64,000 nucleotides of DNA, from the NCBI GenBank assembly GCA_031281275.1, contig JAITFP010000024.1, positions 37,317 through 101,316 on the forward strand. The letters are read 5' to 3'. Of the stretch, positions 1-8,540 are shown in pieces. A program made the position numbers and the translations under genes. Within the stretch, counting starts at the first letter, position 1; every line of letters starts with the position of its first letter. Under the pieces are notes generated by a model that was not told the DNA's origin, ran no database searches, and was given only the letters and a program-made list of their open reading frames with translations. Source of the DNA: Candidatus Fibrimonadaceae bacterium. GTDB lineage: Bacteria > Fibrobacterota > Fibrobacteria > Fibrobacterales > Fibrobacteraceae.

Positions 1-1
1 C

Positions 2-1087
2 GCCGGCACAAAATTGCTACTCCCCGTTAAAGCTGATGCTTATGGGCACGGTTCTCTTGCCATTTCTTTTGCGGCTATGGCTGCTGGAATTGATTTTTTA
101 GGTGTTGCCCATTTATTTGAAGGAGTTGCCTTGCGAGAAAACGGAGTAAATGCCAGAATTTTAATTTTGGGTCCCTGTTTGGAAAACGATTTTCCATTCT
201 TAATAAAACACAACCTAACTCCTTCAATTCAAAACCTAGAAACCGCAAAAGCCCTTAACTCTCAACTCCGGACTCTCAACTCTCAACTAAAAATCCACAT
301 CCAAATAGACACTAGAATGCATCGTTTTGGAATAAAATACGATAATTTTGATGAGGTGAAAAAAATTTGCGAGTTGTCCAATTTAGAAGTAGAGGGTATG
401 TATTCCCATCTAGCCACCGCCGATATGCCCGAACATCCAGCTATGAAAATACAATTAGATAGATTTGAACGACTGGTTAAAGATTTGGAAAAAGCAGGTG
501 TACGCCCGCCACTGTGCCATATAGCAAATTCACCTGCGACATTTTTATTTGCAAACAAAATTCATTACGATATGGTTCGCCCCGGTGTTGCCCTTTATGG
601 CTACGACCCGCTTGGAGAACTTCCATCTAGATTTCCAATAAAGCCTGTGTTGAGGTTACGTTCAACTGTGCGTGCCTTGAGACAAGTTGAGGTAGGGGAG
701 GGAGTTTCTTATGGGCATTTTTTCAAGGCAGAAAAAAATATGCTGGTGGCAACAGTAGCCATTGGCTACGGAGACGGTTATTTGCGAGGCGAACCAAATA
801 AAGGCGTTGTTTTTATAAACGGCAAAGCCTGCCCCATTTTAGGGAGAGTGTGCATGGATGCCTGCATGGTGGATGTAAGCGAAATTCCAAATGTGAAAAT
901 AAGCGACATAGCGGAGTGCATAAACGGAGAATTTTCCGAGCAAATATCTGTAGAAGCATTTGCAACCGAACATAAAACAATCCCTTACGAAATAACAACC
1001 CGCATGGCCCGCAGGCTTTACAGGCTTTACCGCTACAAGGGGAAAACTTGTGGTTGGCACGAGCTTAAAGCGGAGTTTGCATTATGA
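2..1087 (+). CDS. alr: Alanine racemase, 5' end cut by window
   Basis: PLP-dependent interconversion of L- and D-alanine, supplying D-Ala for peptidoglycan. The frame is open to the window edge, so the true start lies upstream. The visible part begins just before the PLP-lysine motif (KADAYGHG). Other family landmarks are GVSYGHFF with the C-terminal-domain tyrosine, GYGDGY and GRVCMD. The C-terminus (YEITTRMARR) is also typical. The stop overlaps the next start by 4 bp (ATGA), indicating translational coupling to the secreted protein downstream. An internal low-complexity stretch at about residues 75-90 (repeated LNSQL) is a minor oddity. Identification is secure. Confidence 0.95.
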   Translation, partial: AGTKLLLPVKADAYGHGSLAISFAAMAAGIDFLGVAHLFEGVALRENGVNARILILGPCLENDFPFLIKHNLTPSIQNLETAKALNSQLRTLNSQLKIHIQIDTRMHRFGIKYDNFDEVKKICELSNLEVEGMYSHLATADMPEHPAMKIQLDRFERLVKDLEKAGVRPPLCHIANSPATFLFANKIHYDMVRPGVALYGYDPLGELPSRFPIKPVLRLRSTVRALRQVEVGEGVSYGHFFKAEKNMLVATVAIGYGDGYLRGEPNKGVVFINGKACPILGRVCMDACMVDVSEIPNVKISDIAECINGEFSEQISVEAFATEHKTIPYEITTRMARRLYRLYRYKGKTCGWHELKAEFAL

Positions 1088-2055
1088 AGGTAAAACCGTT
1101 ATTTTTTTGCACCCTTGCATTTGCCGCACCTGTATTGGCAAATTTCACGCCAGCAGATTCCGCAAAAGCCTTGGCACATTGCCGAGGTAGTTCCTTCATG
1201 GGCATTGAGGTCTTTGGAAAAGACCCCGGCAAAGCTAGGAGCAATGCAAAAATCGAAATAACGAATAATATAATTTCACAGGTGAGATCCGAAATAAAAA
1301 CGAGCAACTCCAGCGAAGAAAAGAACGGCATTTTTAAAGAATCAAGCCGTTATTTGGAAAAAAGCAAAATAGAGAGCAATTTAACTTTAGCAGGCTTTCA
1401 AGAAATAGAACCTCCAAAACGTCTTGAAAACGGGGAATTTGTACTCAAAGGCTATGTATGCACAAAGGATGCTGCCAAGCCATATTTGAATTCACTCAAA
1501 GACTTGGCAAGGACATTGAAAACCCAAACCCAAAAAACAGATGGAAACTCCTGCAAAATCATAAACGAAACTTACAAGAGCATTGAAGGCTTGGAAATAA
1601 TATTAGACTATTTTGCGAGAATGAGCAACGATGTGCAAACGGAATACGAAGCTCTCAAAGAGGAATACCAAAGCGATGGCGGGAGCGGTGTGTTCTTGGA
1701 AATTAAGGAAAATATATTTGGCGAAAAGAGCGATGTGATTGGCAGCAAACTGAGGGAAGTTTTAAGTACCAACAACTGCCGCATAGAACGAAACGTATGC
1801 AAAGCAAACGGCGGCTTTACCCTTAGAATAAACGCAACCGCCTGCAATCACAAAAACGATGGCACATTTGACCATTGCAGTTCCTGTCTAAAAATAGATT
1901 TGCTAAACGGCAGGAATGAGATAGTGCTTTCGCCAAGCGTTGCGACAAAAGCTGCATGGGATGGCAAATCTGCTGCTTGTGAAAAAGCATTTGAGCTATC
2001 TGCTCCAGAAATATTCAACAAGGTAAAGGAAAAAATCAGCGAGGTGTGCAAATGA
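1084..2055 (+). CDS. Secreted protein, LPP20-like N-terminal region
   Basis: This 323-aa protein has an N-terminal signal peptide (MKVKPLFFCTLAFAAPVLA, cleavage expected after residue 19). Residues about 25-110 (a GIEVFGKDPGKARSNAKIEI-type segment) resemble the LPP20/outer-membrane-associated pattern in which a 'G.G....A...A..EI' motif precedes a conserved beta region. The C-terminal half has eight or more cysteines, suggesting disulfides in the envelope. It overlaps alr by 4 bp and the FISUMP gene downstream by 4 bp, so the three genes form one transcript. Function is unknown; an envelope location is inferred from the signal peptide and context. Confidence 0.8.
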   Translation: MKVKPLFFCTLAFAAPVLANFTPADSAKALAHCRGSSFMGIEVFGKDPGKARSNAKIEITNNIISQVRSEIKTSNSSEEKNGIFKESSRYLEKSKIESNLTLAGFQEIEPPKRLENGEFVLKGYVCTKDAAKPYLNSLKDLARTLKTQTQKTDGNSCKIINETYKSIEGLEIILDYFARMSNDVQTEYEALKEEYQSDGGSGVFLEIKENIFGEKSDVIGSKLREVLSTNNCRIERNVCKANGGFTLRINATACNHKNDGTFDHCSSCLKIDLLNGRNEIVLSPSVATKAAWDGKSAACEKAFELSAPEIFNKVKEKISEVCK

Positions 2056-3749
2056 AAAAACTTCTAGCAATTCTGCTTGTTCTTTGTTCGGTAACGTTTG
2101 GGCAAAAGCCCAAACTCATTATCTCCGTATCTGGCGAATTGGAAAAGGATTTGGCAGATGTCCTTATGACACAGGTTTCCCATAACTTGAGTAACTATGA
2201 TACTTATGAAATACTTATCAATGACATGGAGTTCAATGAAACTCTAAAAAAGGAATGGGAAAAAGGCAATGTTAGTGACTCTACGATTATCGGCTTGGCA
2301 AAGAAAGCAGGTGCAAATTATTTATGCTTTACGAAAATAAAATCCGTTAAAGGGTTGAAGGGCAAGCTGGTAACAGCACAGGTATATGATTTGGCTAATA
2401 TGACTTATACTAAGCAAATGGGTAGTGAAACTACAGAAGATGAATTCTCAGATTTGAAGGATTTGACTGAAACGATCTCTAAGGTTGTTGCTCAGATGCT
2501 TGGAGCAACTAAAAACAATTCAAGCGGCGGAAAAAGTAATAATGCAACAAATTCAAACGTTGCTAATAGCAGCAATTCGGTTAAAAGTAAAATAGGCGAC
2601 CCTTTTACGGACTCCCGTGATGGCAAGCAATACAAGACCGTTAAAATAGGCGAGCAAATATGGATGGCGGAAAATATGAACTATAAAACCGGAAAATTTT
2701 GGTGCTATAACAATGAAAATTTTAATTGCGAAAAATATGGGCTTTTATATGACTGGAACACGGCAATGAAAGTTTGCCCAAAGGGTTGGAAATTGCCTAG
2801 CCGTAGCGAATGGAATTATTTAGTTCAGTCTATAGGTAAAGAATTTGCTGGAAAAAAACTAAAATCGATAAATGAACGAGGTACAGATGATTTTGAATTT
2901 TCCGCCTTGCTTGGTGGTCGTCGCAACGTTGGAGGTAGCTTTAATTATCTTGGAGAAAATGGTCGTTGGTGGACATCTACCACTACGCTTGATAGTATAA
3001 ACAACGCCTATTATCAATATATGAATAAGAGCAACGATCATGTTGACGAAAATCTTTGGTATAATGATTTTTCCAACGGTTATTCTGTTCGTTGCATTAT
3101 GGGCTTTCCTGATACAAATATGGCAAAACCTACTGTGGCTGGCATTAACGATAATAACGCAAGTAAAAAAAACGATGATATTCTTATTGATACTCGCGAT
3201 AGTAGACAATACAAGACCGTCAAAATCGGCAATCAAACGTGGATGGCAGAAAATCTCAATTATCAAATTGCGGCAAATAGTTGGTGTTATGACAACAACC
3301 CCAACAATTGCACTAAGTACGGCAGGTTGTATAGTTGGAACGCCGCGAGTAAAGCTTGTCCTAGCGGGTGGCATTTGCCAAGCAGTGCTGAGTGGAATAA
3401 ACTTGTTTCAACAGACGGCTTGACTCGGACAGCTGGTAATAAACTCAAGTCAAAAACAGGTTGGAAAAATAACGGTGGAGGTACCGATGTTTACGGGTTT
3501 TCCGCTCTGCCTGGTGGTCTTCGTAGTGGCGGAAATTTTGCTCATCGCAGCAACGGTCAATCCATTAGCGCAGGTAGCTTCGATTGCCTCGGCAACTGCG
3601 GCTACTGGTGGAGTGCCACGAGGAACAAAGTAAGTAGCTGGGGAGGAAGCAGTTACGACAGCCGAGCAATGTACTACCACGACGATTATGTGTCCGAGGA
3701 CACAGACAACGAGAGTAGCGCGTTTTCAGTTCGTTGTGTTAAGGACTGA
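2052..3749 (+). CDS. FISUMP-domain secreted protein with two domains
   Basis: The ATG at 2052 is preferred over a GTG at 2046 because it gives a clean signal peptide (MKKLLAILLVLCSVTFGQ) and a 4-bp overlap with the upstream stop. Residues about 20-150 resemble a CsgG/TolB-like periplasmic domain. A Ser/Asn-rich linker follows. Two Fibrobacter succinogenes major paralogous (FISUMP) domains come next, at about residues 180-350 and 375-565. Each has the hallmarks DSRDGKQYKTVKIG, IWMAEN(M/L)NY, CP.GW.LPS..EW, FSAL.GG, WW(S/T)(A/S)T and a terminal SVRC. The family is an abundant surface-protein paralogue group in Fibrobacter, of unknown biochemical role and related in pattern to C-type-lectin-like folds. 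Confidence 0.9.
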   Translation: MKKLLAILLVLCSVTFGQKPKLIISVSGELEKDLADVLMTQVSHNLSNYDTYEILINDMEFNETLKKEWEKGNVSDSTIIGLAKKAGANYLCFTKIKSVKGLKGKLVTAQVYDLANMTYTKQMGSETTEDEFSDLKDLTETISKVVAQMLGATKNNSSGGKSNNATNSNVANSSNSVKSKIGDPFTDSRDGKQYKTVKIGEQIWMAENMNYKTGKFWCYNNENFNCEKYGLLYDWNTAMKVCPKGWKLPSRSEWNYLVQSIGKEFAGKKLKSINERGTDDFEFSALLGGRRNVGGSFNYLGENGRWWTSTTTLDSINNAYYQYMNKSNDHVDENLWYNDFSNGYSVRCIMGFPDTNMAKPTVAGINDNNASKKNDDILIDTRDSRQYKTVKIGNQTWMAENLNYQIAANSWCYDNNPNNCTKYGRLYSWNAASKACPSGWHLPSSAEWNKLVSTDGLTRTAGNKLKSKTGWKNNGGGTDVYGFSALPGGLRSGGNFAHRSNGQSISAGSFDCLGNCGYWWSATRNKVSSWGGSSYDSRAMYYHDDYVSEDTDNESSAFSVRCVKD

Positions 3750-3759
3750 GTGCGTTTAC

Positions 3760-3770
3760 TTTACTAAATT
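3760..3770 (+). promoter_or_regulatory. Promoter -10 box (TTTACTAAATT)
   Basis: The box ends 7 nt before the ATG at 3778 and no Shine-Dalgarno sequence lies between. It matches the recurring TTTnCTATATT box found before many genes in this window, here read as a -10 element of a leaderless or short-leader transcript. Confidence 0.5.
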
Positions 3771-3777
3771 ATCTACA

Positions 3778-4044
3778 ATGCTAACGAAAATCCAATTATT
3801 TAAAAAAATGAACACAGAACACAAAGCCACTTTGCAAATGCTTGTCCCTATGGTTATTCAGGTAATTATGGATTATAAAAAGATATCTTCAATAGAAGCT
3901 ATTAAATTATTATATCTTTCTGTTTTATACCAAAAACTTGAAAAAGAAAGCACTAAATTGTGGCATTTAAGCCCGCTTGCGCTTTATGAATTGCTGGAAA
4001 TGGAGCTTCAAACTGGAAAAATAATTTTTCCCACAGAGGCATAA
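3778..4044 (+). CDS. Small DUF3791-partner-like protein
   Basis: This 88-aa protein starts at the ATG 7 nt after a promoter box; an alternative internal ATG is at 3808. It contains a helical core followed by ESTKLWHLSPLALYELL and ends in GKIIFPTEA, a pattern seen in short proteins encoded next to DUF3791 proteins. Five bp downstream is a DUF3791-family gene, so the two form a pair. Such pairs commonly flank a DUF3990 ADP-ribosyltransferase-like gene, but none is present here. An antitoxin or regulatory role is inference from context only. Confidence 0.65.
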   Translation: MLTKIQLFKKMNTEHKATLQMLVPMVIQVIMDYKKISSIEAIKLLYLSVLYQKLEKESTKLWHLSPLALYELLEMELQTGKIIFPTEA

Positions 4045-4049
4045 ACTTT

Positions 4050-4274
4050 ATGAAAACAAATATTGCAAATGATTTTTTGGTGTATGTAATTGAAGAATAT
4101 AAATTTTTGGAACAAAAAACTTCCAAAGAAGTTATGGAATTATTTTCAAAATACAATGTTTTCAACTATATTTTGCAACATTACGAAGCCATGCACACAA
4201 TTGGAGGCAGAGCCATTGCAGACGATATAAATTTATTGATTGAAAAACGTACGCAATCTCAGCGAGGTATGTGA
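4050..4274 (+). CDS. DUF3791 family protein
   Basis: This 74-aa protein has the DUF3791 pattern: an N-terminal helix ANDFLVYVIEEY, the segment KEVMELFSKYNVFNYIL, and H-x-x-GG-R followed by a C-terminal acidic helix. It is encoded immediately after the DUF3791-partner-like gene. Its stop directly abuts the next FISUMP start (4275), so the pair is wedged between two FISUMP genes and probably co-transcribed with the second. DUF3791 proteins usually accompany DUF3990; the toxin-like partner is missing at this locus but present with another DUF3791 gene near 61 kb. Confidence 0.7.
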   Translation: MKTNIANDFLVYVIEEYKFLEQKTSKEVMELFSKYNVFNYILQHYEAMHTIGGRAIADDINLLIEKRTQSQRGM

Positions 4275-4874
4275 ATGAAAAAACTTCTAGCAATTCTACT
4301 TGTTCTTTGCGCGGCAACATTTGCCCAAGAGGTAGAAAACGTTTTAATGGATTCTCGTGACGGTAAGAAATATAGGTCTGTTGTGATAGGCAACCAAATC
4401 TGGATGGCGGAGAATCTCAATTACAAGGTAAAAGGTTCAAAATGCTATGACAACCAAGAAAGCAACTGCAAAAAATATGGACGGCTCTATAACTGGGTAA
4501 CGGCTAAAACGGCTTGTCCGAGTGGCTGGCATTTGCCAAGCAATGAAGATTGGAATGTTTTGATAAAATTCGTCAATCCGAGCTGTTCTGACGATAACCG
4601 TTGTGCTGCGGGATCCAAGCTAAAGGCTACGAGTGGCTGGGCTAGCAATGGCAACGGCACGGATGCCTATGGCTTTTCGGCTTTGCCAGGTGGCTACGGC
4701 TATTCTGGTGGCACTTTCCTCAATGTTGGTAGCTACGGCGACTGGTGGAGTGCTACAGAGGACAATGCCGATCTCGCTTATGACCGGGGTATGTACTATG
4801 GCTACGAGATAATCAACAAGCACAGCGGCAATAAGAACTACGCCTTGTTCAGTGTTCGTTGCTTGCATGATTGA
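4275..4874 (+). CDS. FISUMP-domain secreted protein, single domain
   Basis: This 199-aa protein has a signal peptide (MKKLLAILLVLCAATFAQ) nearly identical to that of the protein starting at 2052. One FISUMP domain follows at about residues 25-199: DSRDGKKYRSVVIG, WMAENLNY, CPSGWHLPS, YGFSALPGG, DWWSATED and terminal SVRC. The ribosome-binding region (GCGAGG) lies within the end of the upstream gene. The shared 5' block, including the last codons of the gene before it, indicates duplication or gene conversion between the two FISUMP loci. Surface or envelope location is inferred. Confidence 0.9.
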   Translation: MKKLLAILLVLCAATFAQEVENVLMDSRDGKKYRSVVIGNQIWMAENLNYKVKGSKCYDNQESNCKKYGRLYNWVTAKTACPSGWHLPSNEDWNVLIKFVNPSCSDDNRCAAGSKLKATSGWASNGNGTDAYGFSALPGGYGYSGGTFLNVGSYGDWWSATEDNADLAYDRGMYYGYEIINKHSGNKNYALFSVRCLHD

Positions 4875-4890
4875 GTGCATTTTTTAAATT

Positions 4891-4906
4891 TGGCATGCTT
4901 TTTGCA
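4891..4906 (+). promoter_or_regulatory. Candidate sigma-54 promoter
   Basis: TGGCATGCTTTTTGCA matches the sigma-54 consensus TGGCAYRNNNNTTGCW at every defined position, with the -24 GG and -12 GC correctly spaced. It lies 15 nt before the start of the FlgJ/transglycosylase-like gene, giving a predicted leader of only about 5 nt. Flagellar genes are frequent sigma-54 targets, which fits. A chance match cannot be excluded. Confidence 0.5.
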
Positions 4907-4921
4907 TTCCAATACCTTGAT

Positions 4922-5635
4922 ATGTCTATTTCTGCAACAGAAAGCACAGGAGCGCGTTTTCCAAACGCTAAATCCGTTGATTCCAAAAAATGGAAAGCGG
5001 CTCAGGATTTTGAGGCTATGTTTATACATCAAATGCTCAAATCTATGAGAAATACCGTTCCAAAAGACGAAGAAATGAGCAGCGGGAGACGAATTTTCAC
5101 AGAAATGCTGGACGAACAGATTGCAAATACAGCAAGCCGAACAGGTCATTTTGGGCTGGCGCAAATAGTTTACAAGGAACTTGCTGGAAAAGAAGCACAA
5201 GAAGCATATAGTGCCCAAGGTATGAATAAAGCCTCTGGGGAACAAATAGAGAGCTGGGTAAACGAAGCTGCCCAAACGCTTGGCTTGGACAAAAACCTTA
5301 TAAAAGCCGTTATTCGTCAGGAATCTGGCGGAAATTCCCTTGCTCGTTCCAGCAAAGGGGCAAAAGGGCTTATGCAGCTAATGGATTCAACTGCCAAAGA
5401 TATGGGTGTTGCAAACTCCTACAACGGGCGGCAAAACATAATAGGTGGTGCAAAATATCTCAAACAAATGCTTATACGCTTTGGTGGCGATGAAAGCAAG
5501 GCACTTGCCGCTTATAATGCAGGACCAGGAACGGTTGAGCAGTATGGTGGAATTCCGCCTTATGAAGAAACCAAGAACTATATTAAAAACGTTCTGCAAT
5601 ACAGAGAACAACTTTCGCAAGAGGAGGCGCTATGA
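4922..5635 (+). CDS. FlgJ-like rod-binding plus lytic transglycosylase protein
   Basis: This 237-aa protein has two parts. Residues about 20-75 carry a rod-binding segment like FlgJ N-termini (AAQDFEAMFIHQMLKSMR, then an FTEMLDEQIA motif). Residues about 115-225 form a soluble lytic transglycosylase (SLT) domain with the catalytic glutamate in IRQESGGNSLA, then KGLMQLM and AAYNAGPG. The likely role is opening peptidoglycan for the flagellar rod. The start at 4922 is chosen because the longer frame runs back into the FISUMP gene and the SLT architecture begins here. It overlaps the FlgN-like gene by 4 bp. Canonical proteobacterial FlgJ carries a glucosaminidase domain instead; SLT fusions occur in other phyla. 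Confidence 0.88.
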   Translation: MSISATESTGARFPNAKSVDSKKWKAAQDFEAMFIHQMLKSMRNTVPKDEEMSSGRRIFTEMLDEQIANTASRTGHFGLAQIVYKELAGKEAQEAYSAQGMNKASGEQIESWVNEAAQTLGLDKNLIKAVIRQESGGNSLARSSKGAKGLMQLMDSTAKDMGVANSYNGRQNIIGGAKYLKQMLIRFGGDESKALAAYNAGPGTVEQYGGIPPYEETKNYIKNVLQYREQLSQEEAL

Positions 5636-6162
5636 ACAATGAAAGCCCTGAACAAGAATTTGAAACTCTTATCGTTATACTCGGTAAAATGAAAGAGCAA
5701 TATGTTAATCAAAAAGAAGTACTGATGAAACAGCGCTCTGCCATAATAAGCAACAATACTACAGAATTAACAGAAATTTTAAGCCAAATAGAAAATATAA
5801 ACGAAAACATAAACCGCTTGGAAACTCGCCGAATTTTCAACACAGATGTTTTGGCGCAATATGCAAATGCAGAAACAAAAACCATTCGCGATATTGTTAA
5901 GGCTTTTCCAGAACTAAGTGGCAAAAGATTGGAAACCGTTGCTTTGGAGCTTAAAAAAGAGGCATTGGAAGTAAAAAATATTTCCACATCCAACTCTAGT
6001 CTTTTGGAAATATCACGCAATATAGTTAAAGAAACTATGAAGATAATAATGACCCAAAACGTGGATCCGCGCGACCGTGCTTGGCGAACTTATGGCAACA
6101 GCGGTGCTTATGCTAGAACCGTGAGAAGGGAGCCAGCGCACTTGGTGAACAGAAAAGGGTAG
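5632..6162 (+). CDS. FlgN-like flagellar export chaperone
   Basis: This 176-aa protein is almost entirely helical with an FlgN-type layout: an N-terminal coiled coil (about residues 8-70, an E..I..L..KEQY..QK pattern) and a long C-terminal helix. FlgN chaperones bind hook-filament junction proteins (FlgK/FlgL). The assignment rests on helix layout, length and the FlgJ-like neighbour, with which it overlaps by 4 bp (ATGA). No other flagellar gene lies in the window. Confidence 0.65.
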   Translation: MNNESPEQEFETLIVILGKMKEQYVNQKEVLMKQRSAIISNNTTELTEILSQIENINENINRLETRRIFNTDVLAQYANAETKTIRDIVKAFPELSGKRLETVALELKKEALEVKNISTSNSSLLEISRNIVKETMKIIMTQNVDPRDRAWRTYGNSGAYARTVRREPAHLVNRKG

Positions 6163-6164
6163 CA

Positions 6165-7586
6165 ATGCTCCACTACGCGGAAACGCATTTTAGATTTCCT
6201 GTTTCAAGGCTTTATCGCCGGGAGCCTGTGATTTTAATTGATGCTCCCTTTCAAGTTTGCCCAGAGGAATCTTGCCCTATTTGGTTAATAGCCAGAAAGG
6301 CAAACTTATTTGCAATTTACGTTGAGGAGATTTACGGACAGTGGAAAAATGCAAGCGGAAAAAGCATACCTTTCAAATTGCCTATTGAAAAACAATTTGA
6401 TAAAAAATTTCATTTTGAAGAACTGAATTTTGAAAAACCTGAGAACAGTTCGGGTTTATGGATGCTGAATATTTTTGTTAAATATAAAATAAAGGGCAGG
6501 GAAAAAATTTGCGAGAGATGGAATTACCCTTTTTTGCCACCAGAACCGCTTATAATAAACTTTCTAAAAGAGGCTCCACCAAAGCCGGAGGGCTGGCTTG
6601 CAGGAGAAACTCACTGCCATTCTAGCTACACCTCAGATTCCGTGGAATTTGGAGCCGCTCCTGCTGTTTTGCAAAAAGCCGCAAAAGCCGTGGGACTCAA
6701 TTTTGTTTGCATAACAGACCATTCTTACGATTTGATGAACGAAAAAAAATTTCAAAAAATGAAAGCAGATGCGGCTTTACCATTGCTAATTGCAGGAGAA
6801 GAAGTTTCTTGCGGAAATTCAAAAAATCAAAATGTGCATTTATTGGTTTTTGGCAATGAGAATTATATTGAAGGGCACGGAGATGGGGGTCGCAGATGGT
6901 GGAACACAAAACCGGATTTGAGCATTAGAGAGGCTATTGGCAAACACCTTGCGTATGCGGCACACCCCAAATTGCAAATGTTGCCTGTGGAAAAAATTTT
7001 GCTGAGAAGAGGGCATTGGAGCTACGAAGATTTAACGGAAAATAATATTTGCGGAATTGAATTTTGGAACGGATTCAGAGGGCGCGATTTTTACGAAGGG
7101 CGAGACCTTTGGATAAAGAGCCTGCTAGCGGGGCACAAACTTTTGCCTCTTGGCGGCAACGATTCTCACGGGGATTTGAACGATTATACTGCAGTTAAAC
7201 AGCCACTATGGAGCCTAAAATGCAACTCGGAACACGTATTTGGGCAAGTTAGAACGGTAATTCCAAACAATGGCAAAATACCTTTCAGTGAAATTCCAAA
7301 AAATCTCTACATCACAGATGGTCCGGCTTTGTGGTTTGAAAATGGAAAACTATATGCTAAAAGCACAGAAGATTTTGGGAAATTTTTGAGCATAACAATT
7401 TTCAGAGGCTGTGAGGGCAAGCCGAATTTTGAAAAAAAAGAAGAGATGAAAATAGGCGATTTTTATGAATTTGAATTTGATTTTGAAATTCCTTTAAACA
7501 ACAGCCTTTATGTGAGGGCAGAATGCGAAACGACCTGCGGAAAATTTGCAATGACAATGGCGATTTATTCAAGTCTTGCTGCATAG
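6165..7586 (+). CDS. PHP-domain metal-dependent phosphoesterase (CehA/McbA type)
   Basis: This 473-aa protein has a PHP domain starting near residue 145: GETHCHSSYTSD (HxH metal motif), ITDHS, AGEEVS, HPK and a late GGNDSHGD motif. This set is typical of CehA/McbA-type metallohydrolases. The N-terminal 140 residues are a beta-rich region without a recognised motif. The start is the ATG 2 nt after the FlgN-like stop, with GAAAAGGG upstream. The 3' end overlaps the next gene by 64 bp in another frame. The substrate is unknown. Confidence 0.85.
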   Translation: MLHYAETHFRFPVSRLYRREPVILIDAPFQVCPEESCPIWLIARKANLFAIYVEEIYGQWKNASGKSIPFKLPIEKQFDKKFHFEELNFEKPENSSGLWMLNIFVKYKIKGREKICERWNYPFLPPEPLIINFLKEAPPKPEGWLAGETHCHSSYTSDSVEFGAAPAVLQKAAKAVGLNFVCITDHSYDLMNEKKFQKMKADAALPLLIAGEEVSCGNSKNQNVHLLVFGNENYIEGHGDGGRRWWNTKPDLSIREAIGKHLAYAAHPKLQMLPVEKILLRRGHWSYEDLTENNICGIEFWNGFRGRDFYEGRDLWIKSLLAGHKLLPLGGNDSHGDLNDYTAVKQPLWSLKCNSEHVFGQVRTVIPNNGKIPFSEIPKNLYITDGPALWFENGKLYAKSTEDFGKFLSITIFRGCEGKPNFEKKEEMKIGDFYEFEFDFEIPLNNSLYVRAECETTCGKFAMTMAIYSSLAA

Positions 7587-8521
7587 CTACTTCCACTAGC
7601 GGAGAGAGAGAATTTTTAACCATAGACTGCGAGCAAAGCAGCATTTTTGACTGTGCCTCCATAACCAAGTCCATGCCAACCGGATACCTTGCTCTGAAGG
7701 CAATACAAGAGGGAATTTTGAACCTTGAAACCTCAGTGGCAGATGTTCTCCCAGACTTTGCAAAATATCACAACAAAGAGGCAAAAGTATTCCACCTGTT
7801 AACTCACTCTCTGGATTACCGCTTTCCCATGAGCAGCCTCAAAGATTTGCCGCCTCAGGAGATTTGGCAGCGAGTTTGCTCGCATAAATTTGAAATACCA
7901 CCTGGGCAATTATTTTGCTACGGAAACGCAAACAGCATTTTGCTCGGAAAAGTTTTGGAAGCCGCTTACAAGATGCCTTTGGACAAACTGGCAAAAAAGA
8001 GAGTTTTTGAACCACTCAAAATGCAAAGTACAGGCTGGCATCCGCTTGAATGGGCACCGGTAAACCGCATTATTCCCACGGAAATTTGCCATTGGCGCGG
8101 GCGAGAGTTAAGGGGCGAAACGCACGATGAAAGCGCGTGGAAATTGGAGCTGGAATTTGGAGCGGTTGGTTCAGCTGGCGTTTTTAGCACCGCGCCTGAT
8201 ATTTTAACGTTTTTGGAGCATATTTTAGAAGATGATTTTTTGATTGAGAAATTGACTAGGAACGCATTTGAGGGCGTATGCAATACGCCCCTACAGCGGG
8301 AATGTACTGCGCTTGGTTTTGAATTGGATAATCCTAAATTTATGGGAAATTGCCCTTCTCCTATTTTTGGGAAAACTGGTTTTACTGGAACTAGCTTTAT
8401 TTGCCAGCCTCAGAAGAAATTTTGCCTTGTGGTTCTTTGCAATTACACATATCCCACCCGCAAACCAAATGCAGATAAAATAAACGAGTTCAGGGCGAGA
8501 GTTGCGGAGTTGCTAGTTTAA
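7523..8521 (+). CDS. Serine hydrolase, beta-lactamase/DD-peptidase family
   Basis: This 332-aa protein shows the three class-C/DD-peptidase motifs: S46-I-T-K49, Y133-G-N135 and K285-T-G287. It has no signal peptide, so it is probably cytoplasmic, like many esterase-type family members. It starts inside the 3' end of the PHP gene, a 64-bp overlap. A REP-like palindrome (8272-8290) is embedded in the coding sequence without breaking the frame. The substrate is not predictable. Confidence 0.85.
   Translation: MRNDLRKICNDNGDLFKSCCIATSTSGEREFLTIDCEQSSIFDCASITKSMPTGYLALKAIQEGILNLETSVADVLPDFAKYHNKEAKVFHLLTHSLDYRFPMSSLKDLPPQEIWQRVCSHKFEIPPGQLFCYGNANSILLGKVLEAAYKMPLDKLAKKRVFEPLKMQSTGWHPLEWAPVNRIIPTEICHWRGRELRGETHDESAWKLELEFGAVGSAGVFSTAPDILTFLEHILEDDFLIEKLTRNAFEGVCNTPLQRECTALGFELDNPKFMGNCPSPIFGKTGFTGTSFICQPQKKFCLVVLCNYTYPTRKPNADKINEFRARVAELLV
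8272..8290. repeat. REP-like palindrome inside a gene
   Basis: GGGCGTAT-GCA-ATACGCCC is a perfect 8-bp inverted repeat with a 3-nt loop, followed by CTACAG. It resembles short palindromic repeats (GGGCGnnT...AnnCGCCCCTAC) dispersed in many bacterial genomes. Here it is in frame within the serine hydrolase, adding a short Cys-containing segment. Confidence 0.6.
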
Positions 8522-8532
8522 TTTACTATCTT
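8522..8532 (+). promoter_or_regulatory. Promoter -10 box (TTTACTATCTT)
   Basis: The box lies 8 nt before the ATG at 8541. The intervening sequence ACCTCCCT is not a Shine-Dalgarno, so a leaderless transcript is likely. Confidence 0.5.
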
Positions 8533-8540
8533 ACCTCCCT

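Noticed and set aside
2859..3374. 171-codon minus-strand open frame within the FISUMP gene
   Set aside because: Shadow of the FISUMP reading frame; no start signal or recognisable family.
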